The notes: a model not told the origin generated them from the sequence alone. Counted from the stretch's first letter, positions 5,731 through 14,093 are shown. The stretch is 14,146 nt of DNA from an uncultured Ignavibacteria bacterium (GCA_937974175.1 CALJIG010000019.1:1-14146), one strand, 5' to 3'. Numbers and translations are program-made.

Positions 5731-7926
5731 ATGAAAAAAGGCAAGAAAAATATTGAAAATGAGATTTTGAAGGAATCTCAAGAAACAAAAACCGGGTCAA
5801 TTAATGAACCGGTTAACACTAACAATCAAATGTCAGAAATAGTAAACAGAATAGATAATAATTATGAGCGTCTGCAGCTCCTGAACTTGAATTCAGGTAA
5901 AGACTCCTCTTATAAAGATATAGATTTCTCCAAAAGAACTTTGGAGGAAGAAAAAAGGGCTTTAATTGAAGAAATAAGTAAAATGAAGGAAGATTTAGCC
6001 GCTGCTGTAAAGGCTAAGTCGGAGTTTTTATCCGTGATAAGCCATGAAATCCGTACTCCAATGAATGCAGTTATAGGCATGTCAGGACTTTTGATGGATA
6101 CTGCAATGAGTCCCGAACAGAAAGAATACGTTGAAACGATACGCTCAAGCGGTGACAAACTGCTTACATTGATAAATGATATATTGGACTTTACAGAGAT
6201 AGATTCAGGCAAGCTTGCATTGGAGTACCAGCCTTTCTCTTTAAGGAATTGCATAAGTGATGCTATCGGCTTGATATCAAAAAATGCACTAGCGAAATCA
6301 CTGGAGGTTATTTATTATGTAGACCCGCAGGTACCCGAAAATATATTCGGAGACATAACAAGACTACGTCAAATCATTGTTAATTTACTTAACAATGCCG
6401 TAAAATTTACTAATCAGGGTGATGTATTTTTATCTGTAGTGAAGATAGATAAGCCTAAAATAAATAATATAGATAACGAAGTTGAATTAGAGTTCTCAAT
6501 ACGTGATACAGGAATCGGAATAAAGAACACAGAAGCAGAGAAAATATTTAAAGAATTCTCGCAGGTAGATTCATCTTTGACGAGGAAATTCGGCGGAGCA
6601 GGACTTGGTCTCGCCATCTGCAAAAAGCTTGTTGATATGATGGGCGGTAAGATATGGTTCGAAAGTAAAGAAGGTTTAGGCACTACATTTTATTTTACTA
6701 TAAACGTAAAGCAGAGAGAAAATACGGAAGTAAAAGAATATTTGAATTCGGATATACCTAATTTAAAGGGAAAGAACTTGCTCATCATTGATGAGAACAG
6801 AGTATTGAGACAGATTATTTCGCTCCAAACCCAGACCTGGGGTATGAAACCGAAAACTACACCTAGCGGATATGAAGCTATTGATTGGCTGAAGAAATAT
6901 AAGTTTGAAGCGGTGCTACTTGACTTAGTTTTAAATGAAAAGTATAACGGTGAAATTGTTAAAGAGATAAGAAAGATAAAGGGCAATGATTTTCCTATTA
7001 TCGGACTGAGCGGTAAAAAGTCGGATAGTTATAAACATAAAGAGTTATTTTCCGCAGCTATAACAAAGCCTGTAAATCAGGAGGAGCTATATGACGTATT
7101 TGATTTCTTATGCGCAGAGAACAAAACTCCCGTTATTAAAGCTGATACAGCAGAAAAGAACTTATGTGAGAAAATCCCTCTGAAAATTCTTATTGCTGAA
7201 GATAATATAATAAATCAAAAGATAGCTTCCAGAATTTTAGAGCAAATGGGATATAACGCAGATATAGCAGGAGACGGGCTGGAAGTTCTCGAATGTCTTA
7301 ACCGACAGCATTATGATTTAGTATTGATGGATGTTCAGATGCCGGAGCTTGATGGTATACAAACAACAGGAAGAATTCTTGAAAAATGGCTGCCGGCTGA
7401 GCGGCCTAAAATTATTGCTATGACTGCAAATGCAACTCAAGGTGATATGGAAAAATGTTTGTATGCAGGTATGGACGATTTTATCAGCAAGCCGATATTA
7501 TCTGATGAATTGAAATCTATGCTGGAGAAATGGGGAAGCAACCCTATTACAAAAATTACCGGAGCAGTAGCATATAATAACGAAGATCTTATTGATTCAA
7601 ACACAGTTGAAAATCTTAAACAGATTACGGGAATTGATAACACGTCATTTCTTAAAGAAGTTGTAAATCTTTATTCTAAGCAGACTCCTCAGATAATATC
7701 TGATATAAAGACTCATTGGAAGAATAATGAGATTCAGAAGTTGATTTTATCAGTGCATAACTTAAGAGGTTCAAGCATTAATATGGGAGCTAAGATGATT
7801 CAGGAAATGAGTAAAAATATAGAAGCAAAATGCAGAAAAGGTGATATGGGAGAAATAGGAAACGACATTGAAAAGCTTGAATATGTTTATCAGAGAACAA
7901 TAAATGAGTATAAAAAATTAGTATAA
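5731..7926 (+). CDS. Soluble hybrid sensor histidine kinase (HisKA-HATPase-REC-REC-HPt)
   Basis: The 731 residues hold a full phosphorelay in one chain. Residues 1-95 are polar and coiled-coil-like with no membrane segment and no recognisable sensor domain. HisKA: FLSVISHEIRTPMN with H105. HATPase: N box near 211-225 (RLRQIIVNLLNNAVKF), DTGIGI (259-264), and GGAGLGLAICKKL (288-300). The first receiver (~347-460) keeps an acidic pair D354/E355, D398, S427 and K446 but lacks the usual MP after the phospho-Asp. The second receiver (~484-600) is canonical: E490/D491, D534 in LMDVQMPELDG, T565 and K587. The C-terminal HPt (~625-731) has H676 in VHNLRGSSINMGA. Without a sensor domain, the input probably comes from a partner or an intracellular cue (inference). 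The start has no clear SD. A second ATG at 5721 is out of frame and closes after a few codons. A terminator follows. Confidence 0.94.
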   Translation: MKKGKKNIENEILKESQETKTGSINEPVNTNNQMSEIVNRIDNNYERLQLLNLNSGKDSSYKDIDFSKRTLEEEKRALIEEISKMKEDLAAAVKAKSEFLSVISHEIRTPMNAVIGMSGLLMDTAMSPEQKEYVETIRSSGDKLLTLINDILDFTEIDSGKLALEYQPFSLRNCISDAIGLISKNALAKSLEVIYYVDPQVPENIFGDITRLRQIIVNLLNNAVKFTNQGDVFLSVVKIDKPKINNIDNEVELEFSIRDTGIGIKNTEAEKIFKEFSQVDSSLTRKFGGAGLGLAICKKLVDMMGGKIWFESKEGLGTTFYFTINVKQRENTEVKEYLNSDIPNLKGKNLLIIDENRVLRQIISLQTQTWGMKPKTTPSGYEAIDWLKKYKFEAVLLDLVLNEKYNGEIVKEIRKIKGNDFPIIGLSGKKSDSYKHKELFSAAITKPVNQEELYDVFDFLCAENKTPVIKADTAEKNLCEKIPLKILIAEDNIINQKIASRILEQMGYNADIAGDGLEVLECLNRQHYDLVLMDVQMPELDGIQTTGRILEKWLPAERPKIIAMTANATQGDMEKCLYAGMDDFISKPILSDELKSMLEKWGSNPITKITGAVAYNNEDLIDSNTVENLKQITGIDNTSFLKEVVNLYSKQTPQIISDIKTHWKNNEIQKLILSVHNLRGSSINMGAKMIQEMSKNIEAKCRKGDMGEIGNDIEKLEYVYQRTINEYKKLV

Positions 7927-7957
7927 TTTCTTAAATTCAATCTATTCCAGAAACTTT

Positions 7958-7998
7958 GACCTGCCGGGTTTGCCCGTCAGGTCTTTTTTATTTTTTTT
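7958..7998 (+). terminator. Intrinsic terminator after the hybrid kinase, abutting the aspS start
   Basis: GACCTG (7958-7963) pairs with CAGGTC (7978-7983). After a C/T mismatch, CGGG (7965-7968) pairs with CCCG (7973-7976) around a TTTG loop. T residues follow at 7984-7989 and 7991-7998, interrupted by one A. The T-tract ends on the base before the aspS ATG. Confidence 0.88.
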
Positions 7999-9825
7999 AT
8001 GAGCTTTAAAACGAGAACTAATACCTGCGGAGATTTAAATATATCCAATGTAAATGAAAACGTTACACTTAACGGATGGGTTGCAAAAAAGCGCGACCTT
8101 GGCGGAATTTTATTTATAGATTTGCGCGACAGATACGGAATTACACAGGTAAAAATTGATCCGGATAAGAAAGAATTGTATGATATAGCATCTAAAGTTG
8201 GTAATGAATTTGTCATATCTGTTTCGGGAAAAGTTATAGAACGCACAAGCAAAAATAAGAACATCCCTACAGGTGAAATTGAAGTTGATACCGAAGAATT
8301 CCAGATTTTAAATGAAGCAGCAACTCCTCCTTTTGTAATAGAAGACGATGTCAAAGCATCTGAAGACTTACGTCTTCAATACAGATATCTTGATTTAAGA
8401 AGAGGAAAGCTTCAGAGAAATCTTATGGTAAGAAATGAAGCATATCAGATAGTACATAAGTATTTCCATAAGAGAAATTTCATAGAAGTTGAAACTCCTA
8501 TACTAATGAAATCAACTCCGGAAGGAGCAAGAGATTATCTTGTACCTTCACGAGTTCATAAAGGGAAATTCTATGCTCTGCCTCAGTCACCACAGACATA
8601 TAAACAGATTTTGATGGTTGCAGGCTATGACAGATACGTACAGATTTGTAAATGCTTCCGTGATGAAGATCTAAGGGCTGACAGACAACCTGAGTTTACT
8701 CAAATCGATATGGAAATGAGCTTCGTTCATCAGCAGGAAGTATTCGATATGTCAGAGCCTTTGTTCAAAGAAATCTGGAAAGAGATTTTGAACATAGACA
8801 TTCAAACGCCATTTCCTCAAATGAGTTATGACTATGTAATCGAAAATTACGGCTCGGATAAACCTGATTTAAGAATATTCGGACTATCAAAACTTGTTAA
8901 CATTAGTGAAATTGTAAAGAATTCCGGTTTTGTTGTTTTTGAAAACGGTCTTAAAGAAAAGAACGGCATCGTTGCAGGAGTAAAGTTATCATTTGCTGAA
9001 AACAACATTGACGTTACACGTAAAATCATAGACGGCTTAACCGACTTTGTAAAGAAGCTCGGCTTTGGCGGACTTGGTTATATAAAGTATAATACTGACG
9101 GAACAGTGCAATCTCCTTTGCAGAAATTTTTAAGTGAGGATATTCAGAGTAATATCAAATCCACTTTTGAAGTTAAAGACGGAGAGATAATCTTCATTCT
9201 ATCCGGTGAAAAAAAGAAAGTATGCACATCACTGGGAACACTCAGAAACAAAATTGCAAACGAACACAAGCTTATAGATCAAAGCAAATATGAATTCCTC
9301 TGGGTTGTTGATTTTCCGCTTTTCCATTACGACGAAGAAAGCGATACCTACGCAGCAGAGCATCATATGTTTACGGGACCGCATTACAGCGAACTCCCTA
9401 AGTTTGAGCTTGCAAAAAATGAAACTGACAAACTTAAACGCGCTGAGATAATCGAAAGCATGAAAGGGGAGTGCTACGATTTAGTTCTTAACGGAAACGA
9501 AATTGCCAGCGGAAGCATCAGAATTCATCAAAGAGACATTCAGAAAAAAGTATTTGATATAGTCGGCTTCACTGAAGCAGAGCAGCAGGAGAAATTCGGA
9601 TTTCTTCTTGATGCTTTCAAATACGGCGCACCGCCGCACGGCGGAGCAGCATTCGGCTTCGATAGAATCGTTGCTATACTCTGCGGACTCGATGCAATAC
9701 GGGATGTTATTGCATTCCCTAAAACAATCAGCGCAGCATCATTGATGGACGAATGCCCAAGCAATGTTTCGCAGCAGCAGCTGGATGACCTTGCACTTTC
9801 AATTAATAAAAGCATCGTAAAGTGA
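7999..9825 (+). CDS. aspS: Aspartate--tRNA ligase (bacterial type)
   Basis: This enzyme charges tRNA-Asp with aspartate using ATP in the cytoplasm. The 608 residues fit bacterial AspRS. An N-terminal anticodon-binding OB fold (~1-105: CGDLN, LNGWVAKKRDLGGILFIDLRD) precedes the class II core: motif 1 near FIEVETPILMKSTPEGARDY (161-180), motif 2 FRDEDLRADRQPEFTQIDME (220-239) and motif 3 GAPPHGGAAFGFDRIVAIL (543-561). The bacterial GAD insertion lies at ~290-410. L35 in RDLGG, where many non-discriminating enzymes have His, points to a tRNA-Asp-specific enzyme (family knowledge, moderate certainty). The ATG is forced: an in-frame TGA lies at 7957 and no ATG, GTG or TTG occurs between. The expected distance to the CG motif also fits. 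There is no SD, because the preceding terminator's T-tract touches the ATG. It overlaps the next gene as GTGA. Confidence 0.97.
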   Translation: MSFKTRTNTCGDLNISNVNENVTLNGWVAKKRDLGGILFIDLRDRYGITQVKIDPDKKELYDIASKVGNEFVISVSGKVIERTSKNKNIPTGEIEVDTEEFQILNEAATPPFVIEDDVKASEDLRLQYRYLDLRRGKLQRNLMVRNEAYQIVHKYFHKRNFIEVETPILMKSTPEGARDYLVPSRVHKGKFYALPQSPQTYKQILMVAGYDRYVQICKCFRDEDLRADRQPEFTQIDMEMSFVHQQEVFDMSEPLFKEIWKEILNIDIQTPFPQMSYDYVIENYGSDKPDLRIFGLSKLVNISEIVKNSGFVVFENGLKEKNGIVAGVKLSFAENNIDVTRKIIDGLTDFVKKLGFGGLGYIKYNTDGTVQSPLQKFLSEDIQSNIKSTFEVKDGEIIFILSGEKKKVCTSLGTLRNKIANEHKLIDQSKYEFLWVVDFPLFHYDEESDTYAAEHHMFTGPHYSELPKFELAKNETDKLKRAEIIESMKGECYDLVLNGNEIASGSIRIHQRDIQKKVFDIVGFTEAEQQEKFGFLLDAFKYGAPPHGGAAFGFDRIVAILCGLDAIRDVIAFPKTISAASLMDECPSNVSQQQLDDLALSINKSIVK

Positions 9826-10712
9826 AAAACTTTATAAAACTATTCATACTGTTTTTGTTTACAAGCAGACTATGCTATGCGCAGGAGCATGCACCGCATG
9901 ATGTTTATAATTATAATGCGTTGGAATCAGTATTAACTTTAGCAAATGCCCCTTTAAATCTTTCAGAATATACGGGAGTGTTTATTGTACTGGCTCATAT
10001 TCCCAATGACGCTGCAGAAAACAATTCTGAAGGCTTGCTTTCAGATTATTTCGGAGCAGCTTTTTTTAAAGATAATTTAGTCACAGGTTTAAACGCTGGC
10101 AAAGTATCTTTGAACGATAGAGTTTTGAAAAATGAAAAAGTCGGCTCATGGGATTATTATTACTTTACACATGAAGCCCGAAAAGATATTCGTTTTCGAG
10201 ACGCAAAGATTGACTGGGATGTAGAGGGAATGAACTCTATACCTGAATTCATAGGAGATTCACTCTCTCAGTATCTTAAATTCCCATTCTATTACTATTT
10301 CTCTACATATAATCATGAGTTAAAGTCCGAAACTATTCAAAGTGCAGACTTAACTTCAATTTTATCTCTTAATACTAAAAATCCTGCATCGACATTTACT
10401 AATGCACATAAGCCTGATTTTGTTATTACGTACCTTACATCGCTAACTAAGGAAATTGCAAATAAGACAAACCATGTACAAATTTACAAGGATATCTTGC
10501 CTGTACAGATTGAAAACAAATACGATTATATGGGAAGCTTCTTTAATTCAAGCTCATCAAATCCTCCTTACCCCAAAGGAAAATATATGTTTGTAGTTCG
10601 TTCATATAAACTAAATGAAGTTAATGTGCCTGTATCAAAAGAAAGTTCATTCACAACAAAATGGCTATTTATTACCTGTGTTGAAACTCAGGTTGACTGG
10701 CTTTTAAAATAA
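9822..10712 (+). CDS. Exported protein of unknown function, translationally coupled to aspS
   Basis: I do not recognise this 296-residue protein. It begins with a signal peptide, KNFIKLFILFLFTSRLCYA, with likely signal peptidase I cleavage after A20 (CYA|QEH); the lone Cys does not sit in a lipobox. The mature part is mixed and rich in Tyr, Phe and Asn, with segments such as TGVFIVLAHIPNDAAENN, WDYYYFTHEARKDIRF and FPFYYYFSTYNHELKSE, and has no membrane helix or T9SS tail. The start is GTG at 9822, overlapping the aspS TGA (GTGA). It is chosen because it gives a complete signal peptide; translational coupling to aspS is likely. A periplasmic or outer-membrane-associated location is inferred. 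The link to aspS is probably only positional. Confidence is high that it is a gene, low for any role. Confidence 0.8.
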   Translation: MKNFIKLFILFLFTSRLCYAQEHAPHDVYNYNALESVLTLANAPLNLSEYTGVFIVLAHIPNDAAENNSEGLLSDYFGAAFFKDNLVTGLNAGKVSLNDRVLKNEKVGSWDYYYFTHEARKDIRFRDAKIDWDVEGMNSIPEFIGDSLSQYLKFPFYYYFSTYNHELKSETIQSADLTSILSLNTKNPASTFTNAHKPDFVITYLTSLTKEIANKTNHVQIYKDILPVQIENKYDYMGSFFNSSSSNPPYPKGKYMFVVRSYKLNEVNVPVSKESSFTTKWLFITCVETQVDWLLK

Positions 10713-10779
10713 CATCTAATTGAATTTCTTTAAAATAATATTTGTTGTATCTTACATATTACACCAAAAATAAATAAAC

Positions 10780-10783
10780 GGAG
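10780..10783 (+). promoter_or_regulatory. Ribosome binding site supporting the GTG start of ahcY
   Basis: GGAG lies 9 nt before the GTG at 10793. It is one of the clearest SD sequences in the window and supports that GTG as the start of a gene that has no nearby upstream ATG. Confidence 0.7.
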
Positions 10784-10792
10784 CAAAATACA

Positions 10793-12115
10793 GTGGCAAC
10801 AGCATCACTAACAAAAGAAAAGTTAAAGTACAAAGTTAAAGATATATCACTCGCTGAATGGGGACGCAAAGAAATCAGATTAGCAGAGGCTGAAATGCCG
10901 GGCTTAATGGCCATTCGCGAAGAATACAAAAAAACTAAACCGCTTGCAGGCGCAAGAATTGCCGGATGTCTTCACATGACTATCCAGACTGCAGTTCTCA
11001 TTGAAACTCTTGTTGACTTAGGCGCAGAAGTTACCTGGTCATCATGTAACATTTTCTCCACACAAGATCACGCAGCAGCAGCAATTGCAGCAGCAGGGAT
11101 TTCTGTTTATGCATGGAAAGGAATGAACGCAGAAGAATTTGACTGGTGTATCGAGCAGACACTTTTCTTCGGCGATGAAAACAAACCGCTCAATATGATT
11201 CTTGACGACGGCGGTGACTTAACAAATATGGTATTCGATAAATATCCTGAATTAATCGCAGACATCAAAGGCTTATCAGAAGAAACAACTACAGGTGTTC
11301 TAAGACTATACGACAGAGTGAAAAACGGTACACTTCATATGCCTGCTATTAATGTAAACGACTCAGTTACAAAATCAAAGTTTGATAACAAATACGGCTG
11401 TAAAGAATCCTTAGTTGACGCTATCCGCAGAGCAACTGACATAATGATGGCAGGTAAAGTTGCCGTTGTTGCCGGTTACGGAGACGTTGGTAAAGGTTCA
11501 GCTGCTTCATTAAGAGGCGCAGGCGCTAGAGTACTTGTAACGGAAATCGATCCTATCTGCGCACTACAGGCAGCAATGGACGGCTTCAAAGTTACAACAA
11601 TGGAAGAAGCTGCAACTGAAGCTGACATTTTTGTAACTGCTACAGGTAACCTGAATATCATCAACGGTTCACATTTCAAAGCAATGAAAGATAAAGCAAT
11701 TGTTTGCAATATCGGACACTTTGATAATGAAATTGATATGGCATGGCTGAACGAAAACTACGGCCACACAAAAGATACCATTAAGCCGCAAGTTGATATT
11801 TACAATGTTGACGGAAATGAAGTAATTATCCTTGCTGAAGGAAGACTTGTAAATCTTGGCTGCGCAATGGGACATCCTTCATTCGTAATGTCAAACTCAT
11901 TTACAAATCAGGTTCTTGCCCAGCTAGAACTATGGGAAAACCATTCTAAATACGAGAATAAAGTTTATGTATTGCCAAAGCATCTTGATGAAAAAGTTGC
12001 AAGACTTCACCTGGCTAAAATAGGTGTAAAGCTTGAAACTCTTACAAAAGAGCAGGCAGATTATATCGGCGTGACTGTAGAAGGTCCTTACAAATCCGAT
12101 ATGTACAGATATTAA
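10793..12115 (+). CDS. ahcY: Adenosylhomocysteinase (S-adenosylhomocysteine hydrolase)
   Basis: This enzyme reversibly splits S-adenosylhomocysteine into adenosine and homocysteine in the cytoplasm, removing the product inhibitor of SAM-dependent methylation. The NAD+-dependent tetramer is known from the family. The 440 residues are close to the animal enzyme (~432). Catalytic residues align with the human H55/D131/E156/K186/D190 set: H61 (GCLHMTIQTA), D139 (ILDDGGDL), E164 (SEETTTGV), K194 and D198 (SVTKSKFDN). The Rossmann loop is VAGYGDVGKG (226-235), with E251 for the NAD ribose. The C-terminus SDMYRY supplies K434 and Y438, which reach the NAD of the neighbouring subunit. The start is GTG with GGAG 9 nt upstream. 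An 80-nt gap from the preceding gene allows its own promoter. A tRNA gene begins 12 nt after the stop and a terminator lies beyond it, so the two may share a transcript. Confidence 0.97.
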   Translation: MATASLTKEKLKYKVKDISLAEWGRKEIRLAEAEMPGLMAIREEYKKTKPLAGARIAGCLHMTIQTAVLIETLVDLGAEVTWSSCNIFSTQDHAAAAIAAAGISVYAWKGMNAEEFDWCIEQTLFFGDENKPLNMILDDGGDLTNMVFDKYPELIADIKGLSEETTTGVLRLYDRVKNGTLHMPAINVNDSVTKSKFDNKYGCKESLVDAIRRATDIMMAGKVAVVAGYGDVGKGSAASLRGAGARVLVTEIDPICALQAAMDGFKVTTMEEAATEADIFVTATGNLNIINGSHFKAMKDKAIVCNIGHFDNEIDMAWLNENYGHTKDTIKPQVDIYNVDGNEVIILAEGRLVNLGCAMGHPSFVMSNSFTNQVLAQLELWENHSKYENKVYVLPKHLDEKVARLHLAKIGVKLETLTKEQADYIGVTVEGPYKSDMYRY

Positions 12116-12127
12116 TACAGATGTTCT

Positions 12128-12200
<73 letters not shown>

Positions 12201-12211
12201 CACTTTTAAAC

Positions 12212-12248
12212 AGCCCGTTTCTGGTTTTCAGATTCGGGCTTTTTTTTT
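12212..12248 (+). terminator. Intrinsic terminator after the tRNA gene
   Basis: AGCCCG (12212-12217) pairs with CGGGCT (12235-12240). An inner TCTG/CAGA stem lies across a 2x2 mismatch. Eight T residues follow at 12241-12248. It ends the ahcY-tRNA-Thr unit. Confidence 0.9.
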
Positions 12249-12347
12249 ATCTCAAATCTGTTTTATAAGAATTAACAGAATAACAGTAATTCATTTTGTA
12301 TTACAATTGCTATTCGAACATCCTAACTTTATTTGGTTTGGGATACG

Positions 12348-12370
12348 TTATAATGCAATTGCAATTATAA
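12348..12370. promoter_or_regulatory. AT-rich inverted repeat with two TATAAT boxes upstream of the second T9SS gene
   Basis: TTATAAT (12348-12354) and ATTATAA (12364-12370) form 7-bp arms around GCAATTGCA, which contains the palindrome GCAATTGC. TATAAT reads at 12349-12354 and 12366-12371, and a related ACAATTGC occurs at 12303-12310. It is ~125 nt before the ATG. A promoter or operator is possible, but no convincing -35 element is seen. The rest of the 12249-12493 gap holds nothing I can assign. Confidence 0.3.
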
Positions 12371-12493
12371 TACAACTAAATTTCAAACAGGCAGAAATTC
12401 TTTTCATATCTTACACGCCTTCTTTTCATTCCTACTGACAGTCAATATTATAATTGCGCTTTTACGCTGAAGTTAAAACTTAAAATCGGTCCT

Positions 12494-13723
12494 ATGAAAG
12501 CAAAAGTATTTATAATAATATTGTATTTATTAATTTCCCAAAACTCATACTCGCAGTGGGTAGGAAAATTTCAAAATTTCGGAGACAATAAAACTGTTTA
12601 TTCACTCGTATTTAACAACGGAGTTCTATTTGCTGCAACAGGAGCTTACGGTGTTTCTTACACTTCCAGTAATGGAGATGACTGGTCTTCCGAGTTAACT
12701 TATCAAACCATCGACGGTACAGTCAGAAGTATGATTCTCAATGAAAACAGATTCTACGCATCTGTTGACGATAGCGGAGTATATATATCAATGAACGGTT
12801 ATACATGGACAAGAACTTCACTCGGCGATAAAGAAGTATATTCAATTGCTGCTAACAGTAATATTGTCTATGCCGGCACCTGGGGCAAAGGTGTTTTTAA
12901 ATCAACAAACTTCGGTGCGACATGGGATTCCAGCGGACTAAGCGGAATGAGAGTAACTGCGCTTGCTATTTCCGGTAACTACATTTTTGCGGGAACCAAT
13001 AACTCTACTACACCTAAAGGAATTTACATTTCTACTAATGGCGGCGCTAACTGGACTCAAAGCTCACTTAATAACAAAGTTATTACTTCGTTTGCATTGC
13101 AGGGGACGAATATTTATGCATCTACTTATAATCAAAACCCCAGCGGAGTTTACATCTCAACTAATTCCGGTGTAACATGGACAATTACTGCTTTGAATAA
13201 TAAGCTGGTTAATAATGTTTACACTTATGATAACAAGCTGTTTGCCGGAGTTTACAATGGCGGCGTTTATTATTCATCCAATAATGGCTCCACGTGGAAA
13301 ACTAAAAACGAAGGATTTCCTCCAACATCACTTCCATCCGTTTACTGTTTTGCTGTAGCAAACGGATACATCTTCGAAGGCAATTACGGATGGTCAGTCT
13401 GGCGCAGGAGTTATTCTGAGACAATTGATATTAAACAATTGTCAACTGAAGTTCCTGATGGATATATATTAGAGCAGAACTATCCTAATCCATTTAATCC
13501 AACAACCACTATTAATTTTTCAATTCCAAAAGAATCAATCCTATCAATTATTATTTATGATGCAACAGGAAAAAAAATTCAGAGATTATTAGATAATGAA
13601 AATATAAAAGCCGGAGCATATGAAATTAAATTTAACGGCAGTCACTTCACTTCAGGAGTTTATTTTTACCGGCTTGAAGCAGGGGATTTTACCAATACTA
13701 AAAAAATGATACTCATTAAGTAG
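12494..13723 (+). CDS. Exported BNR-repeat protein with T9SS type A sorting domain
   Basis: Signal peptide: MKAKVFIIILYLLISQNSYS, cut near S20|QW. The body (~25-300) is six BNR/Asp-box-like repeats about 41 residues apart: SSNGDDWS (~56), SMNGYTWT (~97), STNFGATWD (~136), STNGGANWT (~179), STNSGVTWT (~220) and SSNNGSTWK (~261). They match the S-x-D/N-x-G-x-x-W pattern and predict a beta-propeller. Such repeats occur in sialidases, sortilin-like proteins and many non-enzymatic secreted proteins. No sialidase Arg triad or FRIP motif is apparent, so an enzyme activity should not be assumed. Residues ~320-409 form the T9SS tail: LEQNYPNPFNPTTTINFSIP, IYDATGKK, GVYFYRLEAGDF, KKMILIK. It closely parallels the tail of the 96-3092 protein. 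The ATG at 12494 is the only start that gives a signal peptide. SD is weak. No clear terminator follows: the AGATTTT-AG-AAAATCT hairpin at 13736-13751 has no T-run. Confidence 0.88.
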   Translation: MKAKVFIIILYLLISQNSYSQWVGKFQNFGDNKTVYSLVFNNGVLFAATGAYGVSYTSSNGDDWSSELTYQTIDGTVRSMILNENRFYASVDDSGVYISMNGYTWTRTSLGDKEVYSIAANSNIVYAGTWGKGVFKSTNFGATWDSSGLSGMRVTALAISGNYIFAGTNNSTTPKGIYISTNGGANWTQSSLNNKVITSFALQGTNIYASTYNQNPSGVYISTNSGVTWTITALNNKLVNNVYTYDNKLFAGVYNGGVYYSSNNGSTWKTKNEGFPPTSLPSVYCFAVANGYIFEGNYGWSVWRRSYSETIDIKQLSTEVPDGYILEQNYPNPFNPTTTINFSIPKESILSIIIYDATGKKIQRLLDNENIKAGAYEIKFNGSHFTSGVYFYRLEAGDFTNTKKMILIK

Positions 13724-13763
13724 AAAGTCATGATTAGATTTTAGAAAATCTCAACCGATGATT

Positions 13764-14090
13764 TGGTCGGAAAAAAGTCGGATTTTGTTTCAATTACGAA
13801 TTCCAAATTACGAATTACAAGTTATTCCACTATATCGCTACTTTTATTTGAAAATAGTCGGAAAAAGGTCTGGTTTTAATTATTCATTATTAATTGCTAA
13901 TTATTAATTTTATGAATTGGTCGGAAAAAAGTCGGGTTTTACTTTCTTCGATATTGTAAAAACAATACAGCAAAATTTTATTTTTTAATTTGGTCGGAAA
14001 AAAGTCGGGTTTTACTTTCTTCGATATTGTAAAAACAATACAGCAAAATTTTATTTTAATTTGGTCGGAAAATGGTCGGATTTTTTTTTC
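13764..14090. repeat. Dispersed GTCGG-A6-GTCGG motifs with AT-rich spacers in the gene-free end of the window
   Basis: No gene is seen from 13724 to the window end. The motif TGGTCGGAAAAAAGTCGG occurs at 13764, 13918 and 13991. Variants lie at 13855 (AGTCGGAAAAAGGTCTGG) and 14062 (TGGTCGGAAAATGGTCGG). Each is followed by a T-rich stretch. Between the first two lie AATTACGAATT repeats (13792-13802 and 13806-13816) and an ATTATTAATT-rich stretch (13878-13910). The minus-strand open frame here only reflects the repeat, so I call no CDS. Confidence 0.8.
13918..14061. repeat. Tandem 71-73-bp repeat, two full copies
   Basis: The copies begin at 13918 and 13991 and are identical for about 68 nt (13918-13985 versus 13991-14058). 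They differ only in a short A/T run before the next copy. A third, truncated copy starts at 14062 and diverges after ~20 nt. Each full copy contains TGGTCGGAAAAAAGTCGGG, TTTTACTTTCTTCG, and the hairpin ATATTGTAAAAACAATAC (13951-13968 and 14024-14041) also found at 3278-3295. Confidence 0.92.
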
Positions 14091-14093
14091 ATT

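Noticed and set aside
12494..13723. Sialidase assignment from the BNR repeats
   Set aside because: Asp-box repeats alone are not diagnostic, and I see neither the FRIP motif nor the arginine triad of sialidases. I kept only the structural description.
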